A stretch of DNA of 36,760 bases from positions 1-36,760 of the forward strand of contig NW_019775452.1 of the NCBI RefSeq assembly GCF_001039355.2. Reading direction: 5' to 3'. Numbering within the stretch: position 1 is the stretch's first letter; each line of letters starts with the position of its first letter. Source of the DNA: Lingula anatina (Eukaryota > Brachiopoda > Lingulata > Lingulida > Lingulidae). The notes under the pieces were generated by a model. The model did no database searches, had not been told where the DNA came from, and was given only the letters and a program-made list of their open reading frames with translations. Made by a program: the position numbers and the translations under genes. Shown here piece after piece: positions 9,481-19,787 of the stretch.

Positions 9481-10469
9481 ACAAATCAGTTCTGAAAACT
9501 GAGAACAGGCTCCTGGAGAATATATCTGTAAACGGTGCAGGATATGACATGGTATACATTGGAGCCACTATAATACCGAACCTGCTATTGATCAAAAGAA
9601 AACGTATAAACTTCGTCAATTTTGGACATGAGGGCATATAGACTAAAGGTGGGTCGATTTGGGACATGGGCAATGATAACGACATTGATATAGCACTGAG
9701 CTCAAGGATGCAACCCTAGGTTCTAGATTTTAGTTTTGCCAGCTCAAGGATGCACATCCCCCTAAAGATTTACAATGACACACCTGGAGGATAATCCCCT
9801 GACCCTAAACACAGTTCTGTCGCAGTTTTATAAAATACATAAAAACGTTTTTAGCGTCCAAATGTAATTGCCCTTTTCTCAGTGTAGATTGCATTAATAA
9901 TAATAATATAAAATGAACCTCCGATGGAGTTAAAATGTACGTGAGATTTGAATTTGTACGTGTTTCTATGTTTTGTCAAAGGGTAAATGATACGGTGGTG
10001 AATTAACAGGTAAGTTAGAATTTTTGTCTATTTTCTCGCTATCGTCAAGGAAACCTTCTCGAGAAAACATTTTGTCATTAACAAATAAAGTAATATAAAT
10101 ATCCAAAAGCCAATTAATTCTGCTGATCTTTGTGACCTTTAATAGAGAGGGAGTGCTGTAAATCACGTCAGTCATAAGCGTTGCTTTTGTACTTTGTCTA
10201 TGCCACTTAATAATACAATATACTTCACAAAAATTATTGATACATAATATAGGTGCCATGTTGTAACTAATCCAACAATTTAACTTCAATTAATTAGGGT
10301 CAGTAGGTTACTCTGTTATTAGGCACCAATTTACAGTAGGCGCGAATCTCGTCCAAAAGACATAACGCTACTCGTATTTTTAATTTTTAATTTTCTTTTC
10401 TTCAGAAATCACGACATAATGCTACCCGACGGCGATTTAATTTTCAAAGTATTTTTATTTTTTTTCAGA
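9481..10469. other. Non-coding stretch with a local degenerate tandem duplication
   Basis: No gene is recognised. Around 10360-10475, about 55 bases are present twice in degenerate form (gacataaYgctacYcg..ttcagaaRtcacg). The phrase agctcaaggatgca occurs twice near 9700-9755. Confidence 0.5.
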
Positions 10470-10800
10470 AGTCACGTCTACGCTTTTGCTGTCAACCACA
10501 ATGTCCTAGCTCGTATCCGTCCATCTCACGACTCCTCCCTCTTTTATCCTGGTAGGACTGAGAGTACAGTCCTGAGGGAACTAGGAGGAACAGAGCTCAG
10601 TGAGAGAAAGCGGGGTTCCTGCATGTATTTCCTCTCACTGAGCTCTATATTTCGTAGTCCCCTAAAAATGTCCATTTTCTTTTTAATACTGTCGACCTTG
10701 AAGTGGTGTAGACTTCTGGAATCAAAAATTGTTGTGGCTCGAGACCGTTTTTGTTTAGCCGAAACTCAGTTCTTAGCAAAATAATATAAATAATAAAGAC
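10470..10800. repeat. TRIM-associated 3'-side module, copy 2, with a perfect 15-bp hairpin
   Basis: It is homologous to 17149-17480 and 4360-4680. It carries the best hairpin of the three copies: AGAGCTCAGTGAGAG (10592-10606) pairs perfectly with CTCTCACTGAGCTCT (10632-10646). A smaller inverted repeat, GGACTG/CAGTCC, lies near 10553-10570. It is located downstream of the minus-strand TRIM gene at 11110. Confidence 0.65.
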
Positions 10801-11109
10801 AATTACCATAATCAGAATTGTAGCGTGTTCATTATATTTTCCTCTGTGATTAATATCACAATTCAAACATCATCAAAGTGTCAAATTGTATAAGGCATTG
10901 CTAACAGATATACAGCTTAACCTTGGCAAGTACAATCAACAAGCTCCATTTAGATCTTCCGCACACTTTCAGTTTCTATATAAAACAAACTCCCTTACAC
11001 TGCCGGCTACAGGTTGTTCTACGGTAACTTTATGGTTTACCAATTGCACTTTTCTCAGTGATAAAAATTTAATTCAAACGTCATCACAGTCTAAAATCGT
11101 TTAAGTCTG
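10801..11109. other. 3' flank of TRIM gene 2
   Basis: The string ttcctctgtgattaatatca and the bases after it (about 10840-10870) are nearly the same as at the third TRIM gene (29321-29350). This shows that the 3' untranslated region was part of the duplication. Confidence 0.5.
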
Positions 11110-13350
11110 TCATCTGCAATCTATATACTTATACGTGGATACTTCACATTGGTTAGTCCCAAGAACAAGATCCCCGTTAATGTTGATATCAACTGACAAA
11201 GGATATTGAATGTCATCACTCTTTGTCAAAATGTTACGTAGAAACCTTCCGTCTGATCCAAGGACAACCACCCTGTGATTACCGTAGTCAGCTATGAATA
11301 TGTGTCCAAACTTATCTACACACACTCCATCTGGCCTACTCAGATGTCCGTCTCCACTTCCACTCTGACCTGGAACTGCGTATTGGAACATGACGTCACC
11401 TAGTGGTGTCACTGCAAACACACAGTGGGCCTTGTTGTCGCTGACTATGATTGCATTGATGCCGTGGTGGTATGCACAGCGCAGTGGACCTTTACTGCAC
11501 ATTGGGATAGAAATTTTGTTAACAAGTTGAAAAGATTTCATGTCGTACACACAGATGCACTTTGCACCACCATCACACACGTACACCTTACCCTCTGTAC
11601 GGTCCACAGTGACACCCCAGGGGTTAGACATATCACCCTGACCAAAACATCGGATAACTTGACATAATGTTGAATACAGTCTACAGCATTTATCTCTGCA
11701 TGTGACCACGAATCTATCGTTACTGACTGTACTGATACGCCTCGCCCCTCCCTCTATACTGATCTCACGTTCACATTGACATTTGCTGGAGAATACTGCC
11801 ACTGCAGCACCGGCATTACCAATTAATCTCCCTGTTAATAATTCAAATGGTGTTGCAAATGCAACTAGAAAGCCCCCGTCACCCGTGCACTGAAGATCCC
11901 ATGGCTGAGCTTGTATATCAAAATGAATGGTTCGCATTGGCTTTTCAAGCCAGGTGCCCTTCTGAAACTGCTGTAATTTAACAGGGTACGCTATCACTTG
12001 TTTCAAACTTCCAAAACATGCCTCTAAAGGATCCCTGTATGTTTTAGCCGTAATGGACCCCGTTTTGATGGTGAGCAATCGTGTTTCAGGAATTTGAGGA
12101 AACTGTAGCACAACGTCCATTTTTGTTTGCCCTGGAGTAAATGTTACATCGGTGATCTTGGTATCAAAGACTGGTTCTACTGTCTGTAATTCCTGAATTC
12201 TAGTTTGGAGTTTTTTAGATTGGGTCATGACCTCAATGTCAGAACCAGTGTCTGTGAGCTGTTGAGCGAAATCGCGAATGCTCTGAATGGAAATCTTGCT
12301 CATTTCTTGCTTGTCTTTTTCAGCTTCTAACGTCTTCAGCTGCGTGGAGGTGAGTGCCTTAACTTCTGCCGTTATCTCGTTGCATTTGGTATCTAAGACT
12401 TTTTGCATTTCGTTGTAATCTGACTGTACTTTTATTCGATACGTTTCTAAATGTTGTTTTACACTTGCTAAATACGCATCTGCCTGTTGACGTATGTCTT
12501 TCTCTACTTCATGATAATAAGTATTGAGTTCCCTTTCAATGATTTTACTGTTTTCTTTTATGTTCTTTGTCATAGCCAATTTCTGAGAATCCCCCAAACA
12601 AAGAACCTTTGTCTGATTTTCTGACAGCCTCTCTATCGTTCGCACGATGGTATTTTCCGCCTTTTCAAAACGAGACAGTTTCTGAGTAGGGAGACATGCT
12701 AGCTTCTCTTGTATTAGATCCCGTTGAACTTTCACCACATCCACTAATTCTTTGAAATCGTGTTTGCTGTGGACTTTTACAATACATTCCCTGCACATAA
12801 CAGTGTCATCGTTTACACAGTAAAATGCTAGCGGTTCTCCATCGTGTTTGTCGCAGAATTGAGTCATATCTAATACCTGTCGCAATTGTTCTCTTATGTT
12901 AGCTGGATTAACTGAAAAATCGACCTGCGACAGAGGTACAAAGTGATGTCCATTTAATGCAGGAATGCTGCCATGCAACTCCCGACATGTAGCACACAGT
13001 TGGTTGGTTTTTGGACATCCTTGGCACGCAAAAGTGGCCTTTTTATGCTTACAATACTCACAAAGTCTCCCCTCGGGCGCTTTCTGATCTTTTATGAAAT
13101 CAGTTACTTTTCTTAGGAAGAAGTTTTTCACAAGAGTTTCTAACCCACCTGGTGGTACAGGGGCCTCTTGGCGACATACGGGACAGGAGAACTTGTTCTG
13201 GACACCATTCTTGCCCGCATGGTCAGCAATGCATTCCAGACAGAACGTGTGGTAACAGGGGAGAACTCTCGGGTCTTTATATTCCTCCAGGCATATATGA
13301 CACGTTAAAAAGTTCTCACTGAAGACGTTGCACATCTCGTTTGAATCCAT
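11110..13350 (-). CDS. TRIM-NHL E3 ubiquitin ligase, copy 2
   Basis: An intronless 746-residue protein starting MDSNEMCNVF at the ATG at 13350; upstream in-frame sequence has no ATG. RING, B-box 1 and B-box 2 cysteines and histidines are all present, at the same residue numbers as in copy 1 (RING C17 to C59, B-boxes C97-H135 and C175-9=C166 to H197). A coiled coil (about 200-345) and an NHL propeller follow. The segment entering the propeller differs most from its paralogues: it has an insertion with the alanine/glycine-rich run GRLIGNAGAAVAVF where the others have a short FF.NTV-like turn. Later repeats (NPWGVTVDRTEGKVYVCDGG, RPDGVCVDKFGHIFIADYGN) are nearly invariant. The expected role is ubiquitin transfer to propeller-bound targets, probably as a coiled-coil dimer. 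This is inferred from the family. Confidence 0.92.
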   Translation of the reverse strand: MDSNEMCNVFSENFLTCHICLEEYKDPRVLPCYHTFCLECIADHAGKNGVQNKFSCPVCRQEAPVPPGGLETLVKNFFLRKVTDFIKDQKAPEGRLCEYCKHKKATFACQGCPKTNQLCATCRELHGSIPALNGHHFVPLSQVDFSVNPANIREQLRQVLDMTQFCDKHDGEPLAFYCVNDDTVMCRECIVKVHSKHDFKELVDVVKVQRDLIQEKLACLPTQKLSRFEKAENTIVRTIERLSENQTKVLCLGDSQKLAMTKNIKENSKIIERELNTYYHEVEKDIRQQADAYLASVKQHLETYRIKVQSDYNEMQKVLDTKCNEITAEVKALTSTQLKTLEAEKDKQEMSKISIQSIRDFAQQLTDTGSDIEVMTQSKKLQTRIQELQTVEPVFDTKITDVTFTPGQTKMDVVLQFPQIPETRLLTIKTGSITAKTYRDPLEACFGSLKQVIAYPVKLQQFQKGTWLEKPMRTIHFDIQAQPWDLQCTGDGGFLVAFATPFELLTGRLIGNAGAAVAVFSSKCQCEREISIEGGARRISTVSNDRFVVTCRDKCCRLYSTLCQVIRCFGQGDMSNPWGVTVDRTEGKVYVCDGGAKCICVYDMKSFQLVNKISIPMCSKGPLRCAYHHGINAIIVSDNKAHCVFAVTPLGDVMFQYAVPGQSGSGDGHLSRPDGVCVDKFGHIFIADYGNHRVVVLGSDGRFLRNILTKSDDIQYPLSVDININGDLVLGTNQCEVSTYKYIDCR

Positions 13351-14234
13351 TAGCGCCCAGCGCCCCGCCCCCTGCACGCCGACAGCCCCGCTCTACTGCT
13401 GCCAAGACCGTTCCGAACGCTTATGTATGTGCACTTTAGTATCTATATTATTTCCCCATTGTCACCCGATCTACACGTGACAATCAGGTGATGTTGACAA
13501 TAACCAGGATGGTATCAAAGTCTAGAGCCTGTACTATCTAATTGTTTGACATATCAGTAATACAATGTACAAGTGTGTGCGCATATGTTTGTGAGGGGTT
13601 GGGGGTGTGGGGGTGTTTTATTATTGCCTTTTGACTGGGTACTACTAAACATATTTCTCTGTTTAAATATGAAATCTATAGTGTGGTATACAGTCATATT
13701 TCATTTTCGTATTTTATTGTAATCTCACGCTCACAATTGTGTTAGTGTTTTTAGGTTTGCGTTCATTCTAAGGACAAAATGTAAATAAAGATGTGGGAAT
13801 AAACAGTTATCTTTTATGCTGGTTGTATTCTATATCATCAAACGACTCAAACTAAATGGCGTTGAGTTATACTGGTGTAATCTTGTACAAGCGACCCAAG
13901 TGTGTATCTACAGACTTGACATTTAATATGGAATATTTTTTTCCAAGTAATTTTTTTATCAGTTTTTTCCTATTTTGCTGTCTGATAAATGAAAATAAGG
14001 ATTAAAATTGTGCTTTAATAACTTTAAATTATCTCTCTGATGTCATTGTGACATCAATTCATTAATGGAATTCGCCAGAGAAGCAAACAAAAACACATTG
14101 CATATTCTATGTCATACGACTTCCATTAAAAGAGATATTTTGGATCTCCATATTTTCCAAATTATCATCTGTAAAAGAGTTATATGCTCCACAAAAGACC
14201 CTCATGTCAGTTGCTAGTCACAGTAATGGTCGCT
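13351..14234. other. 5' flank of TRIM gene 2
   Basis: The first 250 bases align loosely with the 5' flank of TRIM gene 1 (ctctactgctgcca.., caggtgatgttg.caataac at 13485-13504, and a degenerate GT tract followed by gaggggt). Beyond about 13650 I see nothing recognisable. Confidence 0.45.
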
Positions 14235-14803
14235 GTTACGCCTGGCCTCTTCTGGCTGTTGCCAGCGCTCTCAAGCGGCAAGGCATTTCTTGGGGTAGGT
14301 TTTTAGAAATGAGTCTGGAATAATATTCCAGGCATCGGTCTAAAATTGTCCAATTTGGTCCAGTTTTGTTGTAGGACATGTAGGCAGTTGATTCGGTGAG
14401 TAATGGCCTACCGAAATATTGTCTATGTGGTTCAAATGTGGCGATTTTGATGGCCAGGGTAGCTGCTCGTTCCCTTGGTTCTGTAAGTTATCTGCTTTTG
14501 TGTCACTGCTCTGTGTCAACCGGCAACCTCACTGTGCAACCTAAAATTGTTCCTAAAGTGCCCCCTATCAAATGATAGTCAAGTGGTTCCGAGATTACTT
14601 AACTTGATCTGGTTCAGGTTTTCGTTGATGACTACCATTGGTGTTTTGGCACCAATGTGGTATCCCCTCCAATTACTGATGCTGTCAATCACCCTTGTCA
14701 CTTTAGGCCCAGCATATGTTTCGTCGTAGGCCTCTTCTGGATATCTGTAAACTCTGTTTTGACTAATTGGGCGGTACAGGTGAAATCTGACCTCAATAAA
14801 GAA
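14235..14803 (-). pseudogene. Tc1-like transposase pseudogene
   Basis: On the minus strand, 14803 down to the TGA at 14579 reads FHLYRPISQNRVYRYPEE and then NWRGYHIGAKTPMVVINENL. These match the central Tc1 transposase region (..SRFHLYRPDGR.RVYRRPGE.. and ..GGI...GKTPLVVI.G.L). After frameshifts, WPSKSPHLNHIDNI (the DLNPIE-type motif, decayed) and a C-terminal NIIPDSFLK-like stretch follow. Stops and frame changes make it non-functional. The amino-terminal DNA-binding half is not clear. Confidence 0.75.
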
Positions 14804-15679
14804 AGCCGCGCAGTTTCAGTGTTCTACCCAGAAACGGTCATGACCCCCAATTCATTAGAGAAACAGACGTCGATGTTTTGCTGTTTACAGTGGGTGCCTC
14901 GGAGGTCGTTTTGTATTCTTACCTGCTAAAACCAGTTTGATGTTCGCTAAGGGCTTTGAAAAACGCATTTTGGTGGCAATTTACCCCTCGTTCTGAACGG
15001 ACTAAGTGTTTTTTGTTTAGTTGCAGCAGCGTATCCCGAAAGACAGTGGGTCCTGTACCCTGTAGGTAAGATTTTGATACATTGGGGGTGACTTCTGTGT
15101 AGGTACATCAGTCTGGGCATTACTCTATAAAACTGTTGGGACCGTTCCATTTGGCGCTATGATCTGTCTTGTAATGTCTTTTTCGTGCCATACTGCCATA
15201 GATTAACACATTTGTAATGCACTGCTTAACTCATCTTACGCACTGCAAAACTGACCGCTTGCATGCAAAATTTCAAATTCTTCTATGCAGTAGTTGCCGA
15301 CATATGGATACTTTTTTGACAGAACCAAGCTTTGCCTAAGCCAAGCTTTGACCAGCCCAAAGGAACACTACCCAATTAAATCACTGCATATTACATAATG
15401 TAGCAGCGCAACAGACATGAAAGTCAGTTAATTGGTAGCGACACACCTGACTACACACTTCTCCATTCACAAATCTTATATGAGATCGGAGTTTATTGAA
15501 AAAAGAACGTATTTTTACCTAGGCATAACTTCGAAACTGAAATATTCCATATTAAATGTCAAGTCTGTATATTTTTTTCTAAAAATTTACACCAGTTGGT
15601 AGGCTAAACCTTTTTTATTAAACCAGTCCATCCATGATTTCTGTAAAAAAAAAAAAAAAATAAAATAAAAAAAAAAATA
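14804..15679. other. Non-coding; includes the source of the gap-flanking repeat
   Basis: No gene is recognised. The 70-base piece 15067-15136 recurs exactly at 15680-15749, next to the assembly gap. A poly-A/T-rich tract lies at about 15644-15679. Confidence 0.5.
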
Positions 15680-15749
15680 TAAGATTTTGATACATTGGGG
15701 GTGACTTCTGTGTAGGTACATCAGTCTGGGCATTACTCTATAAAACTGT
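15680..15749. repeat. 70-bp exact direct repeat ending at the gap
   Basis: It is identical to 15067-15136 as far as can be seen and runs directly into the N run. This suggests a gap-closure or scaffold artefact rather than biology. Confidence 0.9.
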
Positions 15750-15966
15750 NNNNNNNNNNNNNNNNNNNNNNNNNNNNNNNNNNNNNNNNNNNNNNNNNNN
15801 NNNNNNNNNNNNNNNNNNNNNNNNNNNNNNNNNNNNNNNNNNNNNNNNNNNNNNNNNNNNNNNNNNNNNNNNNNNNNNNNNNNNNNNNNNNNNNNNNNNN
15901 NNNNNNNNNNNNNNNNNNNNNNNNNNNNNNNNNNNNNNNNNNNNNNNNNNNNNNNNNNNNNNNNNN
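15750..15966. other. Assembly gap, 217 Ns
   Basis: Unsequenced. The right side begins in a (TA)n tract (15967-15994), which probably caused the break. Apparent open frames across it are meaningless. Confidence 1.
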
Positions 15967-15994
15967 TATATATATATATATATATATATATATA
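15967..15994. repeat. (TA)n microsatellite at the gap edge
   Basis: Fourteen TA units as sequenced. The true length is unknown because the tract abuts the gap. Confidence 0.95.
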
Positions 15995-16179
15995 CCACGA
16001 GCGAGACACTTGTGAACGTTTTTCCTTTGTGATTTGCTAAGCAAAAAATCATATAAAAAGGCTTTTGTACTCTTTACAAGCAAACGCACACTCACAAAGG
16101 CGAGACACCTTTAATGAAAAATTCCAACAACAGGGCTTGCTTCTTTCTCCTTTGAAAATCATTGCCGTCAATTGAACAC

Positions 16180-16260
16180 TGAGGAACTCTTCTCAAAGCC
16201 TAAGACTCTGCAGCTGATGAAGGTCACTTGTTGGCCGAAAAGCGTTTTCTGTAACACCAC
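16180..16260 (+). other. Hammerhead-ribozyme-like core motif of a Penelope-like element
   Basis: CTGATGA (16214-16220) is followed by a 5-bp stem with a 5-base loop (ggtca 16222-16226 / tggcc 16232-16236) and then GAAA (16237-16240). This is the order CUGANGA, stem II, GAAA of a hammerhead. One extra A separates CTGATGA from the stem, and I could not find convincing stems I and III, so activity is doubtful. Penelope-like elements are known to carry such motifs in their terminal repeats, and an RT fragment follows at 16297. Confidence 0.4.
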
Positions 16261-16296
16261 GGTGAGACGCCTTACAGTTGTATATCGGCTAATCTG

Positions 16297-16865
16297 ACCA
16301 AGTTTGTAGCTAAACTACTTGGCACACTAGTAGGTAAATCACCCCATCCCATTTAGAACATACAGGAATTTGTGAACAGAATATAAGGATATAGATCAAA
16401 GGGAGTTGAAACTATGTCTTCATTTGATGTAACAGTACTGTTCACTTGTACACCACCTGAATTTACCATACTTGTTTTGAGAGCATGCTTAGAGAAAAGC
16501 TCCACCCCAGATAGCAGAGTCACTTGCTCTATTGACAATTTAGTGGACCTTGTAGATATATGCCGCAGTACAACATACTTTTCACATCATGGGAAACTCT
16601 TAAAACAGCTACAATTCTACTCTATGGGCAGTCCCACCCGACCCATTGTTGCCAACCTGTGTATGGAAGGATTTAAAAAGCAACGACTTACATCTTACAG
16701 TGGTACTAAACCAAGACCAGAACCATTTTGTTGATGACACATTTGTTATCACTGAGAAAAGTGAGCAGGACAATTGATTCCGATAACAACATTAAATTCA
16801 TTCAGGTTGAAGTACTTCCATCCTTAGGACTACAATTCCTGTCACACAGGCTGGCCCTAACTTGT
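16297..16865 (+). pseudogene. Penelope-like reverse transcriptase fragment
   Basis: The plus-strand translation in shifting frames gives TKFVAKLLGTLVGKS, then SSFDVTVLFTCTPPEF, FYSMGSPTRPIVANLCMEGF, FVDDTFVITEK (active-site YVDD-like box, here FVDD), and IKFIQVEVLPSLGLQFL. These follow the order of conserved blocks of Penelope-like reverse transcriptases (SFDV.SLFTNIP, MGSPLSP..A.L.ME.FE, .DDTF, I.FT.E.E....FLD). A stop after EPFC and several frame changes inactivate it. No GIY-YIG endonuclease domain is visible. Confidence 0.75.
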
Positions 16866-16884
16866 AGTAATCATATGTGATCCC

Positions 16885-17530
16885 TGAATTCCATTCCAAT
16901 AACTTCCATTCCTCTCAATCTGAGCGGCGGGACACGAACATAAGCTATGGATTGAGATTGGAATCATAAACCACAATAGTCATCAACTCAGTGGTTTGTA
17001 TTCACCACGTTTTTTTTTTCTTATGTGTTCTTTTTCGTGATACATTACTCAACATGATACACAGCACAAAAACAAATCTTTCCGATTTTTCAGCCTCCGC
17101 GGAATGACGTCGGAACAGNATAATAACAGACTTTCAAACATTCAAACACAATGTCCTAGTTTCCACCTTTCCCTCTCACGACCCATCCCTCTAGGATTTT
17201 TTGTAGTGCTGTACATATAAAAATATCAGAGCACAGTCCCGAGGGGACTACGAAGTACAGTGTCTTGTGAGAAAAGCAGAGGGCCCTGCTCGTATTTTCT
17301 CTCACTGGACAATATACCTCTCTTTGAGCAATGTATGTCATGCTCCCCTTTCTGTGCACTGTTTGTTTAATAATGCCCTGAGCGACTTCACAGTCGACAC
17401 TATAATATTACAAAGACTACTGATAACAAAAACTGTTCTGATATCAACCATGTTTATTAGCATGAATCAAAACTGAGCCTCAGTGCTCAACGAACAATTT
17501 AAAATATTCAAAGCATTTCACGTCATTAAG
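16885..17530. repeat. TRIM-associated 3'-side module, copy 3 (attached to the gutted TRIM gene)
   Basis: It is homologous to 4140-4720 and 10470-10800: cattcctctca..GCGGCGGGAC, cacaatgtcctag, gaggggactacg, tgagaaaagcagagggccct, ttttctctcactgg, ctactgataacaaaaactgt and cctcagtgct. The hairpin is partly kept (gtgag-aaaa against tttt-ct-ctcac). It directly abuts the remnant start of a TRIM gene. An isolated N is at 17119. Confidence 0.65.
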
Positions 17531-17563
17531 ACTGCATACGTTGTAAAAATCTTTCACTGCCAT
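17480..17563 (-). pseudogene. Gutted fourth TRIM gene: start codon retained, body deleted
   Basis: The minus strand from 17563 reads MAVKDF, matching the start of the TRIM gene at 31582 (MAVKDL). After that the frame leaves the family and stops at 17480-17482 after 28 codons. The DNA upstream of this ATG (17564-17977) is clearly homologous to the upstream DNA of the 31582 gene. The sequence below about 17545 is the module that lies on the 3' side of other TRIM genes. The whole RING-to-NHL body, about 2.2 kb, is missing. The simplest reading is a deletion within a duplicated TRIM unit. Confidence 0.7.
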
Positions 17564-17977
17564 CGTAACGTCTCCCCCCCCCAGGTAATGCACAGAGCTG
17601 TGTAGAGGCCGACCATTTAGGGTAATCTGTCTCACATTGATATGAGATTTCACCTCTTAGTATACAAATGAAATAATGACAACTATTTTTAAAGAATAAG
17701 TACATTATACAATGAAGATGTTTGGTATGCGGGAAGGTATGCAACAAAGTTATCGGTTCGCTGTTGCTTTGTGAAGTGCGTCAAAACATATCTAAACAGT
17801 AGGAGCGGTGTATTGTATTTGCTCTGAACCTTGAAAAGGGCCGCGACAGCTGTTAAATATGTAGGGTCGTATTTTTGTACTGGCTAAATGATAATATTAT
17901 CACTCGGGAAACTTGCATATAGGATGAGAATAGAACACAGTGATGAAATGATATTATGATTAAAAACTTCATCCAGC
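17564..17977. repeat. TRIM 5' flank, copy attached to the gutted gene
   Basis: It is homologous to 31583-31985. From tatgcgggaaggtatgcaac (17727) onward the two are almost identical; the first 150 bases are more diverged. It probably contains the promoter of the lost gene. Confidence 0.8.
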
Positions 17978-18280
17978 GTCCCTTTGACAGTAACTCAGGA
18001 GAAACTAAAGTGACTTTTCTTTTTTTCCACAAAAATAAAATCCAACGATGTATTTACTTTAACTTTTTAAAAGCGTGCTAATACCCCCGGTAATAAGGGG
18101 ATGGATTATACCCTACAGTTCAAACTTAATTTCAACTGATATTTGGGGACAGGCTATGCAGACAAATGTAAATAGATACTTTTTTCTCAAAGCATAAAGC
18201 AAGTCTGTTTACCTCGCAGAAAACACGACACTAGATCATACAATGTCCGTAGTTTATATCGAGTGTATCTTAAGAGCGCG

Positions 18281-18860
18281 ACTGATGCGAGAAAATTCCC
18301 ACTTTTTATTGAATTGTTAAGCTTTCACTGCTTACTATAAACGCGGGTATTTTTCATCGTATTGGATATTGTTGAAAACATGTTGGTTTGCAATTATTCT
18401 GATAGAAGGGAATTTTTCTGGGTCGTGGAATTTTCCGATAGACCTACGATAGTAAAGTGGCAAGAAGATCTCCGCTTTTTGTTATATTGTCGAAAGCTCC
18501 CTTTTAACTATAAAGGCGTTTTTTTTATTCGTATTGGTATTTTGATATCAATGCAGCGCATTATTGCTCTTCCAAGAAAGCTTTTCGAATAGAAATCTAC
18601 TCAGAAGAAGCTTGCCTTTAGTTATAAGAGCTGCAATTGATGCATATTTGCATATTATTAATGAAGGAAGTTCTTCTGCATCGGAATAATCGTCTGATAG
18701 ACTTGCTGTTTGCAGTCATCCTAAATTAAATGGAATGAATTTATCTGCGTCGGCAGAACTGCACAATAAACTTGCTTTGATAACCCATTGTACTTATAAG
18801 AAAGCGATAATTAAACAAACAGACGACCGACTGAGTCCATATTTCTAGTTACTTCTTTCG
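18281..18860. repeat. Locus-specific degenerate repeat (R family), unit A first copy
   Basis: Recurring phrases are actgatgcRagaaaaYYcccac, tttttcatcgtattggatat, ttgcaattattctgatagaa, cttccaagaaagctttt, and acagacgaccg..gagtccatat. The same series occurs in weaker or fuller form at 19354, 20400, 21470, 25497, 26725, 32301 and 33585. It has no coding signal and is an old intergenic repeat carried along by TRIM-cluster duplications. Confidence 0.65.
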
Positions 18861-18934
18861 TCTCTGATGTTAAAGGGATAATAACTGTTAATATTGATTA
18901 ATGAATCCATTCCCACATTCAAAGTAAAGCTTTG

Positions 18935-19180
18935 TTTTTTTTTTTTTTTTTTTTGTAATATTCTCTTTAGGAGATAATTACAGAGTGTAGCCATCTATGA
19001 GGGTCACGTGATGTGATGGGATGCACGAACTCCATAATAAATGCATTAACTGCCGTTTTGATGATGAAATAGATTTTATTTAATTTCTGTGAGTTGTTTG
19101 CAATGTATTTATAGAAATATTGATATCTTGCGAACAGGTCGTATCCCTTTAAGCCAATCGTTGTTTTCATCAAGCCTAAA
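18935..19180 (-). mobile_element. Poly-A-tailed short retroposon, copy in unit A
   Basis: On the minus strand, a conserved body (from cgattggcttaaagggatac through gagataattac) ends in a 20-base A tail, seen as T20 at 18935-18954. The same body with a 30-base tail lies at 21050-21305 and with a 24-base tail at 33023-33170. It is probably SINE-like. I see no clear tRNA promoter boxes, so the class is uncertain. A 68-codon open frame in it is identical in units A and B but is not evidently a gene. Confidence 0.5.
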
Positions 19181-19691
19181 CTTTATATAGGGATGCTAAT
19201 ACTCAATGGATTTTAATTTGAATTTGATATTTGGTGACAGACTTTGAAGACCAGGTGACAGTACAGTTTCCATAAAAAGTATTTTGTCAACAGATGCTGC
19301 TGTGCAAGAAGAACGACTCTTTATTGAGGGCGTCTTAAAATCACGACTGATGCAAGAAAACCCCCACTTTCTATTGTATTGTTAAGATCCCATTTTTTTA
19401 CTATCATCACGCTTTTCTCATCGAATTGGAATGTTTAAATAGATACAGTTGATAAAATCATTTTAGTGTATTATCCCTCTTCCAAGAAAGCTTTTTAGAT
19501 AGAAAACTAGCCTAAAAAGAGTTGTAACTGATGTTTGTTTGCAATTATTTAATGATAGGAGGGAATTTGTTTGTGGTAAGATTTGTCTGATAGTTTTGTG
19601 TTTATTATCATTTGAACTAATAGGAAAGCGTTTGATAAACGAACAGAAGACCGGCTGTGCCCATATTTTTAGTTTCTAGTTTGATTGATAG

Positions 19692-19706
19692 CTGTGTGTG
19701 TGTGTG

Positions 19707-19787
<81 letters not shown>
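19692..19787. repeat. (GT)n(GA)n compound microsatellite, unit A
   Basis: A GT run with one interruption passes into a GA run of about 44 bases. It is followed by gctgcagacttcacataata, which is shared with unit B. Confidence 0.95.

Noticed and set aside
13351-13377. Nine-residue extension of TRIM copy 2
   Set aside because: It begins with GTG and has no ATG; the ATG at 13350 is equivalent to the start of the other genes.
15587-16095. Open frames of 104-140 codons on the minus strand
   Set aside because: They run through the N gap and a TA repeat, so they are artefacts.
18967-19173. 68-codon frame identical in both tandem units
   Set aside because: Identity only reflects the recent duplication; the frame lies inside a poly-A-tailed repeat and is broken in the third copy.
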